Assembly (NCBI GenBank): GCA_020848815.1
Contig: JADLHL010000244.1
Span: 1-42,645, forward strand
Length of the DNA stretch: 42,645 nucleotides
Source of the DNA: Chitinophagaceae bacterium
GTDB taxonomy: Bacteria > Bacteroidota > Bacteroidia > Chitinophagales > Chitinophagaceae
Reading direction: 5' to 3'
Shown: positions 34,861 to 42,645 of the stretch, piece by piece
How positions within the stretch are numbered: position 1 is the stretch's first letter
How the letters are laid out: each line of letters opens with the position of its first letter
The notes under the pieces: model-generated
What the model saw: only the letters and a program-made list of their open reading frames with translations
The model's database searches: none
What the model was told of the DNA's origin: nothing
Position numbers and translations under genes: made by a program

Positions 34861-35724
34861 TTAGTACAAGCTTCCGGCATTTACCACGGGCTGTGCACTT
34901 CGTTCGCTACACAGCACCACCATCAGGTTACTCACCATGGCGGCTTTGCGTTCTTCATCTAAATGCACAATTTCTTTTTTGCTCAATTGCTCCAATGCCA
35001 TTTCTACCATGCCCACAGCCCCTTCTACTATTTTGGCACGGGCAGCTACAATTGCGGTTGCTTGCTGACGCTGCAGCATGGCACCTGCAATTTCTGTAGA
35101 GTAGGCCAGGTGGCTCAGCCGGGCTTCAATTACCCGTATGCCGGCAATGGCTAAGCGTTCCGTTACTTCATGCTCCAGCATATCATTCACATCTGTAGAG
35201 CTGCTGCGCAAGGTAATTTCCTCGGTATCGTGTTCAAAGTTGTCGTAGGCATAGGCACCCGCCAACTTACGAATGGCCGCTTCGCTTTGTGTTTCTACAA
35301 AGCTCTGATAGTTGTCTACTTCAAAAGCAGCCTTGTAGGCATTTTCTACTTTCCATACCACTACGGCACCAATCATAATAGGGTTACCATGCTTGTCGTT
35401 TACTTTAATGGGCTTGGTATCGAGGTTATTGGCCCGCAGGCTGATTTTCTTTTTGGTAAAAAATGGATTGACCCAAAAGAAACCATTTGTGTTTACGGTG
35501 CCTACATATTTACCAAACAGCGTAAGTACCCGGCTGCTGTTGGGCTCAATGGCTACAAAGCCAGACAATACGATGGCTAATGCCAGAGATGCCACTACAG
35601 CAACAGCAGTCAGCGTCGGATTTTCGTTTGCCCCGAATGCAAAGCAAACAATAGAAACGGCCATGAGCACAAGCGATACAAAGAGCATTAACCAACCAGA
35701 ACGGGGTGTAATAATCTTTTCCAT
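34861..35724 (-). CDS. SPFH/Band 7 (stomatin/prohibitin-like) membrane protein
   Basis: A 287-residue protein anchored by N-terminal hydrophobic segments (about 10-50: [21 protein letters not shown] and [14 protein letters not shown]). The SPFH domain follows from [23 protein letters not shown]. The helical part includes [36 protein letters not shown] sequence and [16 protein letters not shown]. Such proteins form cage- or raft-like membrane assemblies that scaffold proteases and other partners. The start at 35724 ([11 protein letters not shown]) is chosen because the longer reading from 35889 has no family match and a TAnnTTTG box lies just upstream. The RHH gene follows on the same strand. 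Confidence 0.9.
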   Translation of the reverse strand: MEKIITPRSGWLMLFVSLVLMAVSIVCFAFGANENPTLTAVAVVASLALAIVLSGFVAIEPNSSRVLTLFGKYVGTVNTNGFFWVNPFFTKKKISLRANNLDTKPIKVNDKHGNPIMIGAVVVWKVENAYKAAFEVDNYQSFVETQSEAAIRKLAGAYAYDNFEHDTEEITLRSSSTDVNDMLEHEVTERLAIAGIRVIEARLSHLAYSTEIAGAMLQRQQATAIVAARAKIVEGAVGMVEMALEQLSKKEIVHLDEERKAAMVSNLMVVLCSERSAQPVVNAGSLY

Positions 35725-35746
35725 AATTGATATTATTTTGATATCA

Positions 35747-35754
35747 CAAAGATA
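35747..35754 (-). promoter_or_regulatory. Candidate -7 box for the SPFH gene
   Basis: TATCTTTG on the minus strand matches TAnnTTTG exactly and sits 23 bases before the SPFH ATG. No clear -33 TTTG was found upstream. It supports the short start of the gene. Confidence 0.35.
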
Positions 35755-35924
35755 TATCAGCCCGCTGCCCCGGATACCCGTTTCGGATGAATGGTAAAAA
35801 ACCTTACACGAATGAAAAGACCGCTCCTGTTGGCTAAAACCAATCAACATCATGCCCCAACGTAACCTTTGGCACCTTAGAGCCCGCACTACTTTTTCAC
35901 CTTTAGCTTCTTAAAAAATGTTGC

Positions 35925-36392
35925 ATGGAACACGTTCATTATTACGATACCTGTATTCGCTGGGAAGCCGACCGCAAAGGCACCGCCCGTTCTTCTGTTC
36001 TCGACCAAAGCATTGAAGTAGCTACGCCGCCAGAGTTTGCCAAAGGCATGCCGGGCATCTGGAGCCCCGAGCATTTGTTTGTAGCGGCCGTCAATAGTTG
36101 CCTCATGACTACATTTTTGGCCGTGGCCGAAAATTTCAAGCTGGAGTTTTCACACTTCGAAAGCCATGCCAAAGGCAAGCTGGAAATAGTAGACAAAAAG
36201 TTTATGATGAGTGAAGTGGTGCTGCGCCCTATTGTACACGTAGCCACTGATGCCGACGTAGAAAAAGCTATGAAAGTGCTGCACAAAAGTGAAGCAGCAT
36301 GCCTTATCAGCAATTCCATTAAATCAACCATTGTGTTTGAGCCGGAAGTGCTGGTACAAGCAGCCCTCGAAAGCGAAGTGGCCGAACTGTAA
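35925..36392 (+). CDS. OsmC/Ohr family peroxidase-like protein
   Basis: A 155-residue cytoplasmic protein of the OsmC/Ohr fold, expected to reduce organic hydroperoxides with a pair of cysteines. The two are visible: AAVNSCLMTTFLA (about C60) and EAACLISNSIK (about C125), in the standard spacing. The conserved segment TPPEFAKGMPGIWSPEHLFVA precedes the first. Length is normal. It is divergent from the SPFH gene and converges on the TlpA-like gene. Substrate preference cannot be inferred. Confidence 0.92.
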   Translation: MEHVHYYDTCIRWEADRKGTARSSVLDQSIEVATPPEFAKGMPGIWSPEHLFVAAVNSCLMTTFLAVAENFKLEFSHFESHAKGKLEIVDKKFMMSEVVLRPIVHVATDADVEKAMKVLHKSEAACLISNSIKSTIVFEPEVLVQAALESEVAEL

Positions 36393-36421
36393 GCACACAA
36401 ATGCGAACCAGTGAAAAAAAA

Positions 36422-37504
36422 TCACTTCCTGCCTGATTGCATCATTTCCCGCAAGCGGTCAGGCTCCACATCTATAGCCACTATTTTACCGTCCGGATTT
36501 ATTAAAAAATTATTCGGTATGGCACTGATGCTATAGGTGAGAGCAGCATCATCGTCAAATCCTTTGAGTTGACTTACGTGCAGCCAAGGCAATTGGTCTT
36601 TGATAATGGCTTTTTTCCATGCCGTAGCATCTTTGTCAAGCGAAACAGCAAATATCTCGAAGGGGTAGCCTTGCAAATCGCTGTACAACTGCCGAAGTGC
36701 AGGATTGGCTTCGCGGCAAGGACCACACCAACTGGCCCAAAATTCCAGCAATACCCACTTTCCTTTTTGGCCAGATAAAGTTCGGATTATTCCACTTGTA
36801 TCTGGGGCAGACACATCGGCGAACAAACTATCTATACCCACATCACGAACTATGCTCAGATACCGACTGATAGTTTTTCCAAAGCTTGTCTGTTGCAGGT
36901 CTGGGTTTATCTTGCCAAACAATGTTCTGGTAGTGTTGCCCCCCCATTGTTTGCCATAAACGCTCAATAGAAACATGCTGTACAAAGCCTGCGGGTGCTG
37001 CTCTACAAACTGCTGATTGGCCAATTCTTCCTGCTTGGTCAATTTGTTGTAATGATCCAGCAAGCTATTCCTTTTGTCTTCATTCTTTTCTTTTTCGATG
37101 GCTGCTTCCAGCTGTTCCATTTCTTTGGCAATGGGTGCAATAATCTGCCGGAGTTTTGCCTCATCGTTGGTTACGGTACCGCCTTCTATTCTGGCATTAA
37201 AAAGCTTCTTATCATTCATTACAACAATGGTAGTGCCGGGTTCGAGCCAAAATAGCTTGTATTGGCGGTAGCCTGCCGTATGCAGCGCCATGCGTTCCAA
37301 CGACACCTCCATTACTCCCTTTAATTCAAAAAGATTATTATTTACCTGCACACTATCCTGTAGCAAATTTGTAGTCGTATTGCTTAAATATATCCAAGTG
37401 CCATCAGGTAATCCTTTTGTATTGCCCTTGATGTAATATGGCTGAGCAACACATGAAACTATTGATAAAAGCGTAACCAGCAGGTATATCAATGGAAAGC
37501 GCAT
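36422..37504 (-). CDS. TlpA-like thiol-disulphide protein with N-terminal DUF4369 domain, exported
   Basis: A 360-residue exported protein. The signal MRFPLIYLLVTLLSIVSC ends in a possible lipobox (IVSC), so it may be a lipoprotein. The N-terminal part (about 20-125) has the DUF4369 pattern (IKGNTKGLPDGTWIYLSN, NNLFELKG). The middle is helical. The C-terminal thioredoxin fold (about 220-360) holds the active site WASWCGPCREANPALRQ and the cis-proline region SISAIPNNFLI. Such proteins reduce or oxidise thiols in the periplasm, for example in cytochrome c maturation. A longer start at 37534 is rejected because it would bury the signal peptide. Confidence 0.9.
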   Translation of the reverse strand: MRFPLIYLLVTLLSIVSCVAQPYYIKGNTKGLPDGTWIYLSNTTTNLLQDSVQVNNNLFELKGVMEVSLERMALHTAGYRQYKLFWLEPGTTIVVMNDKKLFNARIEGGTVTNDEAKLRQIIAPIAKEMEQLEAAIEKEKNEDKRNSLLDHYNKLTKQEELANQQFVEQHPQALYSMFLLSVYGKQWGGNTTRTLFGKINPDLQQTSFGKTISRYLSIVRDVGIDSLFADVSAPDTSGIIRTLSGQKGKWVLLEFWASWCGPCREANPALRQLYSDLQGYPFEIFAVSLDKDATAWKKAIIKDQLPWLHVSQLKGFDDDAALTYSISAIPNNFLINPDGKIVAIDVEPDRLREMMQSGRK

Positions 37505-37612
37505 AAAGTGTATTTTGACTTTTGAATTTACCAATTCACTTGCAGTAAGTACATATCGGTCGTTAAAAAAAACAGCTAAAAAGTTAACTGAATAACCTAG
37601 GCGAATAAAAAA

Positions 37613-37642
37613 GAGGCTGTCTCGAAAAATTGAGACAGCCTC
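37613..37642 (-). terminator. Intrinsic terminator after the oxidoreductase gene
   Basis: An 11-bp perfect stem, GAGGCTGTCTC with its complement and an eight-base loop. On the minus strand it is followed by a T run (A run at 37607-37612). It lies 28 bases after the stop codon of the oxidoreductase alpha-subunit gene and closes that transcript. Confidence 0.88.
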
Positions 37643-37669
37643 CAGTTTTGATGATGGAAGACTAAAAGC

Positions 37670-39523
37670 TTACAAATATTGGCGGATTTCCTCTACCAGC
37701 TCGGTGCGGGTAATGGGGTTCCCCTTGATTTTGTTGTAGCCTTTGGCATCTACCAAATATTGGTCGCGGATGATTTTGATGAGCTGTCCGTTGTTGATTT
37801 CAGGAATCAGCACGGTGTCGTAGTTCTTCAAAATATCGCCCAGGTTTTTGGGGAACGGACGCACATAACGCAAATGCGCATGGGCCACTGCATGACCTTC
37901 GGCCAGAAGGTCGCTTACAGCCGTTTTGATAGCGCCGTAAGTACTACCCCAACCGAGTACCAGCACTTTACCTTTTTCTACACCACTATCCAGCTTTTGC
38001 AAGGGCAAAAACTCAGCCAGCTTGTCTACTTTTTCCTGACGCAGTTTTACCATGAACTCGTGGTTGTCTGCTTCATAGTTTACGTTGCCGGTAATGTGTT
38101 GCTTTTCCAAACCACCAATGCGGTGCTCCAAGCCCGGTGTGCCAGGTACTGCCCAGGGGCGGGCTAGTTTTTCATCCCGCTGGTAAGGCAGGTATTTTTC
38201 TTCGCCTTCGGCGAGGGCTGTTTTAAATTTCACTTCAATGGCCGGCAGGTCGTCGGCATTGGGAAACTTCCAGGGCTCGGCACCATTGGCAATGTAGCCG
38301 TCGCTCAAGAGAATAATAGGCGTCATGTGCTGCACGGCAATGCGGCAGGCTTCCATGGCTACTTCAAAGCAATCGGCAGGAGTGCTGGCGCTAATTACGG
38401 GCATGGGCGCTTCACCATTGCGACCGTAGTAAGCTTGCAGCAGGTCGCTCTGCTCGGTTTTGGTAGGCAAACCCGTGCTGGGTCCGCCACGCTGTATGTT
38501 CACAATCACCAACGGAATTTCCATCATCATGGCCAGGCCCATGGCTTCTGTTTTGAGTGCCATACCGGGGCCACTGGTAGTAGTAATACCGAGGCTGCCA
38601 CCGTAAGAGGCACCAATAGCGGTAGAGATGGCCGCAATTTCATCTTCAGCCTGAAACGTACGTACACCAAAGTTTTTGTACTTGCTCAGTTCATGCAAAA
38701 TATCGCTGGCCGGTGTAATGGGGTAACTACCCAAAAACAGGGGTAAACCACTTTTTTCGGCAGCAGCAATTAAGCCGTAAGAGAGTGCCTGATTGCCCAT
38801 AATGCTGCGGTACACACCAGGTTCCATTTTCGCCTTTTCCACTTTAAAACGGGTGGTAAAGGTTTCGGTGGTATCGCCATAGTTGTAACCTGCTTGCAAC
38901 ACTTTGATATTGCTGTTCAGGATTTCATCTTTCTTACCAAACTTTTCCTGCAAAAAGCTGACAGTACTATCCATACCACGGTCAAACATCCAGTAGAGGT
39001 AGCCGAGCACAAACATGTTTTTGGCACGGTCTTTCTCCTTGGTACCCATGGTAAAGTCTTTGGTGGCTTCACGGGTAAGTTTGGTGACATCAATTTTGGT
39101 GACTTCATATCCTTCGAGGCTACCATCTTCCAAAGGATTTACGCCTTCGGGATAGCCCGCCAAACGCAGGTTTTTGGCATCGAAGCCATCGGTATTGGCA
39201 ATGATTTTGGCGCCTTTTTTAATCTGCTTAAGGTTGGCCTTGAGCGCTGCAGCATTCATGGCTACGAGTACATCGCACAGATCGCCGGGGGTAAATACGG
39301 GGTTGCTGCTAAAGCGCAACTGAAAGCCCGACACACCCGCCAGTGTACCCTGTGGGGCACGAATTTCTGCCGGAAAATCGGGGAAGGTGGCCAGATCGAT
39401 ACCCAGCAATGCCGTGTTGTTGGTAAACTGGCTGCCGGTCAATTGCATGCCATCGCCGCTATCGCCGGCAAACTTGATGACTACATCCTGTAATACGGTA
39501 GTCTCTTTTGGGCTTGTACTCAT
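37670..39523 (-). CDS. korA: 2-oxoacid:ferredoxin oxidoreductase, fused gamma-alpha subunit (KorA-type)
   Basis: Part of the enzyme that oxidatively decarboxylates 2-oxoglutarate (or another 2-oxoacid) with ferredoxin as acceptor. The 617-residue protein joins a gamma domain (about 10-190; VVIKFAGDSGDGMQLTGSQF) to the alpha domain (about 215-617; GNQALSYGLIAAAEKSGLPL, GSYPITPASDILHELSK, TTSGPGMALKTEAMGLAMM). Start at 39523 fits the -7 box upstream; the reading from 39550 would begin inside that box. The thiamine-binding beta subunit normally encoded next is absent: a terminator follows at once. It must lie elsewhere, or the gene has separated from its partner. Substrate is inferred from family only. 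Confidence 0.9.
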   Translation of the reverse strand: MSTSPKETTVLQDVVIKFAGDSGDGMQLTGSQFTNNTALLGIDLATFPDFPAEIRAPQGTLAGVSGFQLRFSSNPVFTPGDLCDVLVAMNAAALKANLKQIKKGAKIIANTDGFDAKNLRLAGYPEGVNPLEDGSLEGYEVTKIDVTKLTREATKDFTMGTKEKDRAKNMFVLGYLYWMFDRGMDSTVSFLQEKFGKKDEILNSNIKVLQAGYNYGDTTETFTTRFKVEKAKMEPGVYRSIMGNQALSYGLIAAAEKSGLPLFLGSYPITPASDILHELSKYKNFGVRTFQAEDEIAAISTAIGASYGGSLGITTTSGPGMALKTEAMGLAMMMEIPLVIVNIQRGGPSTGLPTKTEQSDLLQAYYGRNGEAPMPVISASTPADCFEVAMEACRIAVQHMTPIILLSDGYIANGAEPWKFPNADDLPAIEVKFKTALAEGEEKYLPYQRDEKLARPWAVPGTPGLEHRIGGLEKQHITGNVNYEADNHEFMVKLRQEKVDKLAEFLPLQKLDSGVEKGKVLVLGWGSTYGAIKTAVSDLLAEGHAVAHAHLRYVRPFPKNLGDILKNYDTVLIPEINNGQLIKIIRDQYLVDAKGYNKIKGNPITRTELVEEIRQYL

Positions 39524-39549
39524 AATTGGAAAGCAAAATTGAATGGTCA

Positions 39550-39577
39550 CAAATGTAAGGGAGCAACCTCTATCAAA
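39550..39577 (-). promoter_or_regulatory. Candidate promoter of the korA-like gene
   Basis: On the minus strand TTTG (39577-39574) is followed 16 bases later by TACATTTG (39557-39550), an exact match to the Bacteroidota -7 consensus TAnnTTTG. The spacer is somewhat short (19-21 is usual). It leaves a leader of about 20 bases before the ATG at 39523. Confidence 0.5.
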
Positions 39578-39863
39578 AACATTAGAAAAGTCAGGGTTTT
39601 AAGGCTCCCGCTCCTTGAAAAAAATTCCAAAGCACGACATGGAATACCAAAGACAAATTCATCGCATTTGCAGTAGCGCAGAGGGGCATAATAGAAAAGT
39701 TCCTGCTGTCACTTATTGTAGAATTCCCAACATGCAGGTATTCCATTTAGATAGCCACCTGAAGCGTATTAAAACACTTACACCAATACCCGCAGTCCGG
39801 CGATATGGCTAGTAGTTTTTCTAAGGTCCCAGTATCTGCACTTCAATATTGCCAGCGTCTTAC
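39578..39863. other. Intergenic region without recognised gene
   Basis: About 290 bases between the korA promoter and the second VGIGT gene. Small frames exist on both strands but none has a recognisable domain, start context or composition like the neighbours. A possible TATCTTTT -7 box for the downstream gene lies at 39864-39871. No tRNA-like fold was seen. Confidence 0.5.
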
Positions 39864-39889
39864 TATCTTTTACCCTTAAATATTGCATT

Positions 39890-40759
39890 ATGCGAATAAG
39901 ACTGCTTACTTGTTGTGTTGTAACTGGATTTATATTTTTTGCAACGGTAACCAATGGCCAAAATGTAGGCATTGGCACAGCCACTCCTGGTTTTAAATTG
40001 GATGTGGAAGGGAGAATAAGAGCCAAAGAGGGTTTCATGTATTTAGGAACATTGGGGAATTATTTTGCTACTTCTGCTGCTGGAAGCATTTACACGAATG
40101 CGGATTTTGAACCACTATCGACCAACGCCTATGATTTAGGCACCATAAATTATAGATGGGCTACCGCTTTTGTATCTAATCTGAATATAAACCAGAGCAT
40201 TCTGAGCAATGGCCAAGGTGGTAATAGTGGCATTTTTTTAGGCAACGGATTAGCAGGCAAAGAAGCCAATGCCGGGCGAATTGGTTATGCTTTATTTACA
40301 GCAAATACTCTTGATATTATTGGAGGCGGCACCAATCCTGACAACCGTCGCATAAGGCTGTGGGCAGAGGATGTAACAGAAATGACCGGCGATGCCAGTG
40401 TATTTGGAAATTTGAACGTAGCAGGTAAAGTAACCACGAATGCCACGGGTACTGCTAATGTGGTTCCCATAGCTATAGCATCAATAGATGCTTTGGGCCT
40501 GGTGGTAAGTAGTACGGGCAATGTATCAGTAGTAAAAAACTTGGCAAGTGGCTTAAATGAAATTACCATTTCGGGTCAAAACATAAATCTCAATAATTAT
40601 ATTATAGAAGCTACTGCCTTGTATGTTTCTTCTTCAGATGATTTGACAAGTTATGGTACTAGTATTCGCATACTTAATGGTAAAATAAGGCTGTACACTT
40701 TACGTGGCGGTGCTGTCAATAGCAGTCCTTTTAGCTTGATAGTATACAAACTCAATTAA
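39890..40759 (+). CDS. Exported fibre-like protein with VGIGT motif (second member)
   Basis: A 289-residue protein with a signal peptide ending TVTNGQ, followed by NVGIGTATPGFKLDVEGRIRAKEG. The next part (SAAGSIYTNADFEPLSTNAYDLGTINYRW) is reminiscent of fibre-shaft repeats found in tail-fibre-like proteins, and the C terminus is a small beta domain. It shares the start motif and general layout with the 456-residue protein at 30591 but is shorter and differs in its middle and C terminus. Its stop codon overlaps that of the converging aminotransferase gene by 3-4 bases. Role unknown; surface location likely. Confidence 0.7.
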   Translation: MRIRLLTCCVVTGFIFFATVTNGQNVGIGTATPGFKLDVEGRIRAKEGFMYLGTLGNYFATSAAGSIYTNADFEPLSTNAYDLGTINYRWATAFVSNLNINQSILSNGQGGNSGIFLGNGLAGKEANAGRIGYALFTANTLDIIGGGTNPDNRRIRLWAEDVTEMTGDASVFGNLNVAGKVTTNATGTANVVPIAIASIDALGLVVSSTGNVSVVKNLASGLNEITISGQNINLNNYIIEATALYVSSSDDLTSYGTSIRILNGKIRLYTLRGGAVNSSPFSLIVYKLN

Positions 40760-41970
40760 TCAAGTTGTGATTGAACAACTTGCATGAGTAATTCGGAAAC
40801 CTGTGCTACTTGAGCAAGTGTAATAATGAGGGGCGGCGCTATGCGCAAACAATTGGGGGCAAATAAAAACCAGTCTGTTACCACGCCTGCTTTTACAGCG
40901 GCATGGCAAATGCGTTGGCACAATTCAGCCGATTCAAATTCCACCGCCAGCAGCAATCCGCTGCCGTGAATGGCCTGAATGGCAGGATGCTGCAATTGGT
41001 TGCGAAACAGCTGTTCTTTTTCTTTTATAGTGAGTTGACCGGAGTCTGGTGTGTGGAGTAATTCGGGGCAGGATTGCAGCAATACTTCCAGCGACGCGTG
41101 GCCGGCAGCACAGCAAACAGGGTGGCCTGCAAATGTGCTGATGTGGCCCAGTACAGGATTATTAGTGAGTGTTTGCATCATACCATGCGATGCGATGAAT
41201 GCACCCAGCGGCAGCCCGCCACCCAAGGCTTTGCCCAGCAATAAAATATCGGGCACTACAGCGTATTGCTCAAAAGCCCACAGCGAACCTGTACGGCCAA
41301 AGCCTGTTTGTATTTCATCAAACACCAATAGCGTACCTGTATCTGTGCAGCGTTGGCGCAGGGCTGTGAGCCAGGCTTGTTGAGCAGGTTTGGCACCCGC
41401 TTCTGCCTGCATTACTTCTACCACTACGCAAGCAGTTTTTTTGGTGATGCTTTCCAACGCTTCGCCTGTATTAAAATCTACATGCCACACATCGGGCAAC
41501 AAGGGCCGGTAGGCATTGCGCCAATACTCGCCACCCATAATGCTGAGAGCTCCTTGTGTGCTGCCATGGTAGGCATTGTTGAAAGCAATGATTTGTGTAC
41601 GGCCCGTCACCCTTTTGGCCAGCTTCATGGCACCTTCTACAGCTTCGGCACCGCTATTGGTAAAATACACACAGTCTAGCGATGCAGGCAGCAAACTGCT
41701 CAGGCGTTTGGCATACTGCACCTGTGGCGATTCGATGATTTCGCCATATACCAGCAAGTGCATGTAATCTTCCACCTGCTTATTGATGGCCGCTTTTACT
41801 GCCGGATGCCCATGCCCAATGTTCATCACACTAAAGCCACTGATGGCATCTACATAGCGCTGTCCGGCTACATCCCACATGTAAATGCCCTCGGCCTTTA
41901 CAATTTCCAGACCAATGGGTGCAGGCGATGTTTGCGCCACGTGTTGTAAAAAAAGCTGACGATTGTTCAT
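40756..41970 (-). CDS. Class III PLP-dependent aminotransferase
   Basis: A 404-residue cytoplasmic aminotransferase of the acetylornithine/4-aminobutyrate aminotransferase group. Visible motifs are YFTNSGAEAVEGAMKLAK (cofactor phosphate binding), NNAYHGSTQGALSIMG, the FDEIQTGFGRTG motif with the PLP-binding Asp, and the Schiff-base lysine in LLLGKALGGGLPLGAF. It is not glutamate-1-semialdehyde aminomutase (HemL), which would read close to GKVIGGGLPVGAYG. It lies 17 bases downstream of the uncharacterised gene at the window edge, probably one operon. Substrate unknown. Confidence 0.9.
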   Translation of the reverse strand: MNNRQLFLQHVAQTSPAPIGLEIVKAEGIYMWDVAGQRYVDAISGFSVMNIGHGHPAVKAAINKQVEDYMHLLVYGEIIESPQVQYAKRLSSLLPASLDCVYFTNSGAEAVEGAMKLAKRVTGRTQIIAFNNAYHGSTQGALSIMGGEYWRNAYRPLLPDVWHVDFNTGEALESITKKTACVVVEVMQAEAGAKPAQQAWLTALRQRCTDTGTLLVFDEIQTGFGRTGSLWAFEQYAVVPDILLLGKALGGGLPLGAFIASHGMMQTLTNNPVLGHISTFAGHPVCCAAGHASLEVLLQSCPELLHTPDSGQLTIKEKEQLFRNQLQHPAIQAIHGSGLLLAVEFESAELCQRICHAAVKAGVVTDWFLFAPNCLRIAPPLIITLAQVAQVSELLMQVVQSQLD

Positions 41971-41987
41971 GGTAATACCGGACGAAT

Positions 41988-42645
41988 TTACTCTTCTTCT
42001 TTGGGAGCATCTACTTCAGCTTGCTGTTGTTCAATTTCCTTCAGGTATTGGGTGAGCCATTTGTCAAGCTGTTTTTTCTGAAAAGTCTCTTCCGAAATTT
42101 GAGTCACATACAATTCTGGAAGAACGATATCCAGCTTCTTTCTGTCGATGTCAAATGGGCCTGCCACTGCAAAAAGCTCTTCTTTTTCATCATCATATGC
42201 AACCACGAATTTGTATACAAAAAACCGATACTTCTTGCCCATAAACAGCAGCTCTTTTTCAGCTACCAGTTCAATGGAAGGATCTTCGAAATCTTCGTCG
42301 GCTAATTCATATAAATAAGCAGCTCCAATAGCTGCCTGCGTAGCCAAATCAGCGGGCAGGTCGGCCAAGCGGTCATGCTTTTTCAACAGGCCATACACCG
42401 AGTAACGAAGCCATGGAACCTTTGCCAGCGACTGTATAGATTGTGCCGGAAAAACCCCATTGCCTGCAAGCTGCTCCAGTGCTTCAAAACGTAAATAATC
42501 TTCCTCCACAGGTTTCACGGTAAAGTCGAACAGCAAGGCATCGGCTTCGGGTGTTTTCATCTTCGCCAGGTATCGGGGCATTGCATCCATGTAGGAATAA
42601 TATTCATGATCTGGCTTACTAAGTATCGTCAAAAAATGCTGTGAC
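41988..42645 (-). CDS. Uncharacterised protein, 5' end beyond the window
   Basis: At least 218 residues; the frame stays open to the last base of the window (a TTG at 42632 is the first possible start inside, and the sequence before it continues SQHFL), so the N terminus is missing. The visible part has a helical repeat-like region (about the first 120 residues: DALLFDFTVKPVEEDYLRFEALEQLAG) compatible with HEAT-like repeats. A beta-rich section follows (ELLFMGKKYRFFVYKFVVAYDDEKEELFAVAG), then a charged C-terminal tail ending in EEE. I do not recognise the family. Probably co-transcribed with the downstream aminotransferase gene. Confidence 0.6.
   Translation of the reverse strand, partial: SQHFLTILSKPDHEYYSYMDAMPRYLAKMKTPEADALLFDFTVKPVEEDYLRFEALEQLAGNGVFPAQSIQSLAKVPWLRYSVYGLLKKHDRLADLPADLATQAAIGAAYLYELADEDFEDPSIELVAEKELLFMGKKYRFFVYKFVVAYDDEKEELFAVAGPFDIDRKKLDIVLPELYVTQISEETFQKKQLDKWLTQYLKEIEQQQAEVDAPKEEE

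Noticed and set aside
36408..36426. Hairpin between the OsmC and TlpA-like genes
   Set aside because: Only a five-base AGTGA/TCACT stem around an A run; too weak to call a terminator.
40756..41970. hemL (glutamate-1-semialdehyde aminomutase), which would complete the haem pathway
   Set aside because: The lysine motif and the FDEIQTGFGRTG segment fit the acetylornithine/GABA aminotransferase group; HemL-specific motifs are missing.

Overview
The window looks like a chromosomal segment from a member of the Bacteroidota, most likely Chitinophagaceae or a close relative. The signs are exported 'QNVGIGT' fibre-like proteins, a DUF4369/TlpA-type thioredoxin lipoprotein, SPII lipoproteins of surface type, candidate promoters of the Bacteroidota TTTG/TAnnTTTG type, and degenerate intergenic repeats (ACAAAG-rich, CGGATTTT-rich and CCCGATAGCTATCGGG palindromes) of the kind common in that phylum. 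No rRNA, tRNA, CRISPR, transposase or phage genes were seen.

Region 1 (1-8.1 kb) is a haem biosynthesis block. On the minus strand hemA-hemC-hemD-hemE-hemF-hemB run as a tight operon at its start (hemA/hemC overlap by 4 bp, hemC/hemD abut). hemH and a hemJ-type oxidase run divergently on the plus strand. Together with hemN at 25.7-27.1 kb this covers every step from glutamyl-tRNA to protohaem except hemL, which is not in the window. Both the oxygen-dependent (HemF) and the oxygen-independent (HemN) coproporphyrinogen oxidases are present.

Region 2 (8.1-25.7 kb) is the most unusual part: a nine-gene minus-strand locus for beta-1,3/1,6-glucan use, closed by an intrinsic terminator at 8147-8186 and headed by a divergent Nudix/winged-helix regulator with a palindromic site in its promoter. 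In transcription order it encodes: a clan GH-A glycosidase fused to an outer-membrane beta-barrel; a multi-module glycan-binding lipoprotein; a GH16 lipoprotein endoglucanase; a large GH94-like phosphorylase resembling the beta-1,3-glucan phosphorylases (GH149/GH161); an exported GH30; a GPH-family inner-membrane symporter fused to a cytoplasmic GH17 domain; and two further leaderless GH17 enzymes. There is no SusC/SusD pair. Instead a hydrolase is covalently joined to a probable outer-membrane barrel and another to the inner-membrane porter. The inferred route is surface binding and cutting, passage through the enzyme-bearing barrel, GH30 debranching, import by the enzyme-bearing symporter, then GH17 hydrolysis and phosphorolysis to glucose 1-phosphate in the cytoplasm.

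Region 3 (25.7-42.6 kb) is mixed housekeeping and envelope genes: hemN, a PepSY membrane protein, an ABC-2 type exporter pair, two exported VGIGT fibre-like proteins, a FUSC-type membrane protein, an SPFH protein with a ribbon-helix-helix protein, OsmC, a TlpA-like thioredoxin, a fused gamma/alpha 2-oxoacid:ferredoxin oxidoreductase subunit without an adjacent beta subunit, a class III aminotransferase, and an uncharacterised protein cut by the window edge.
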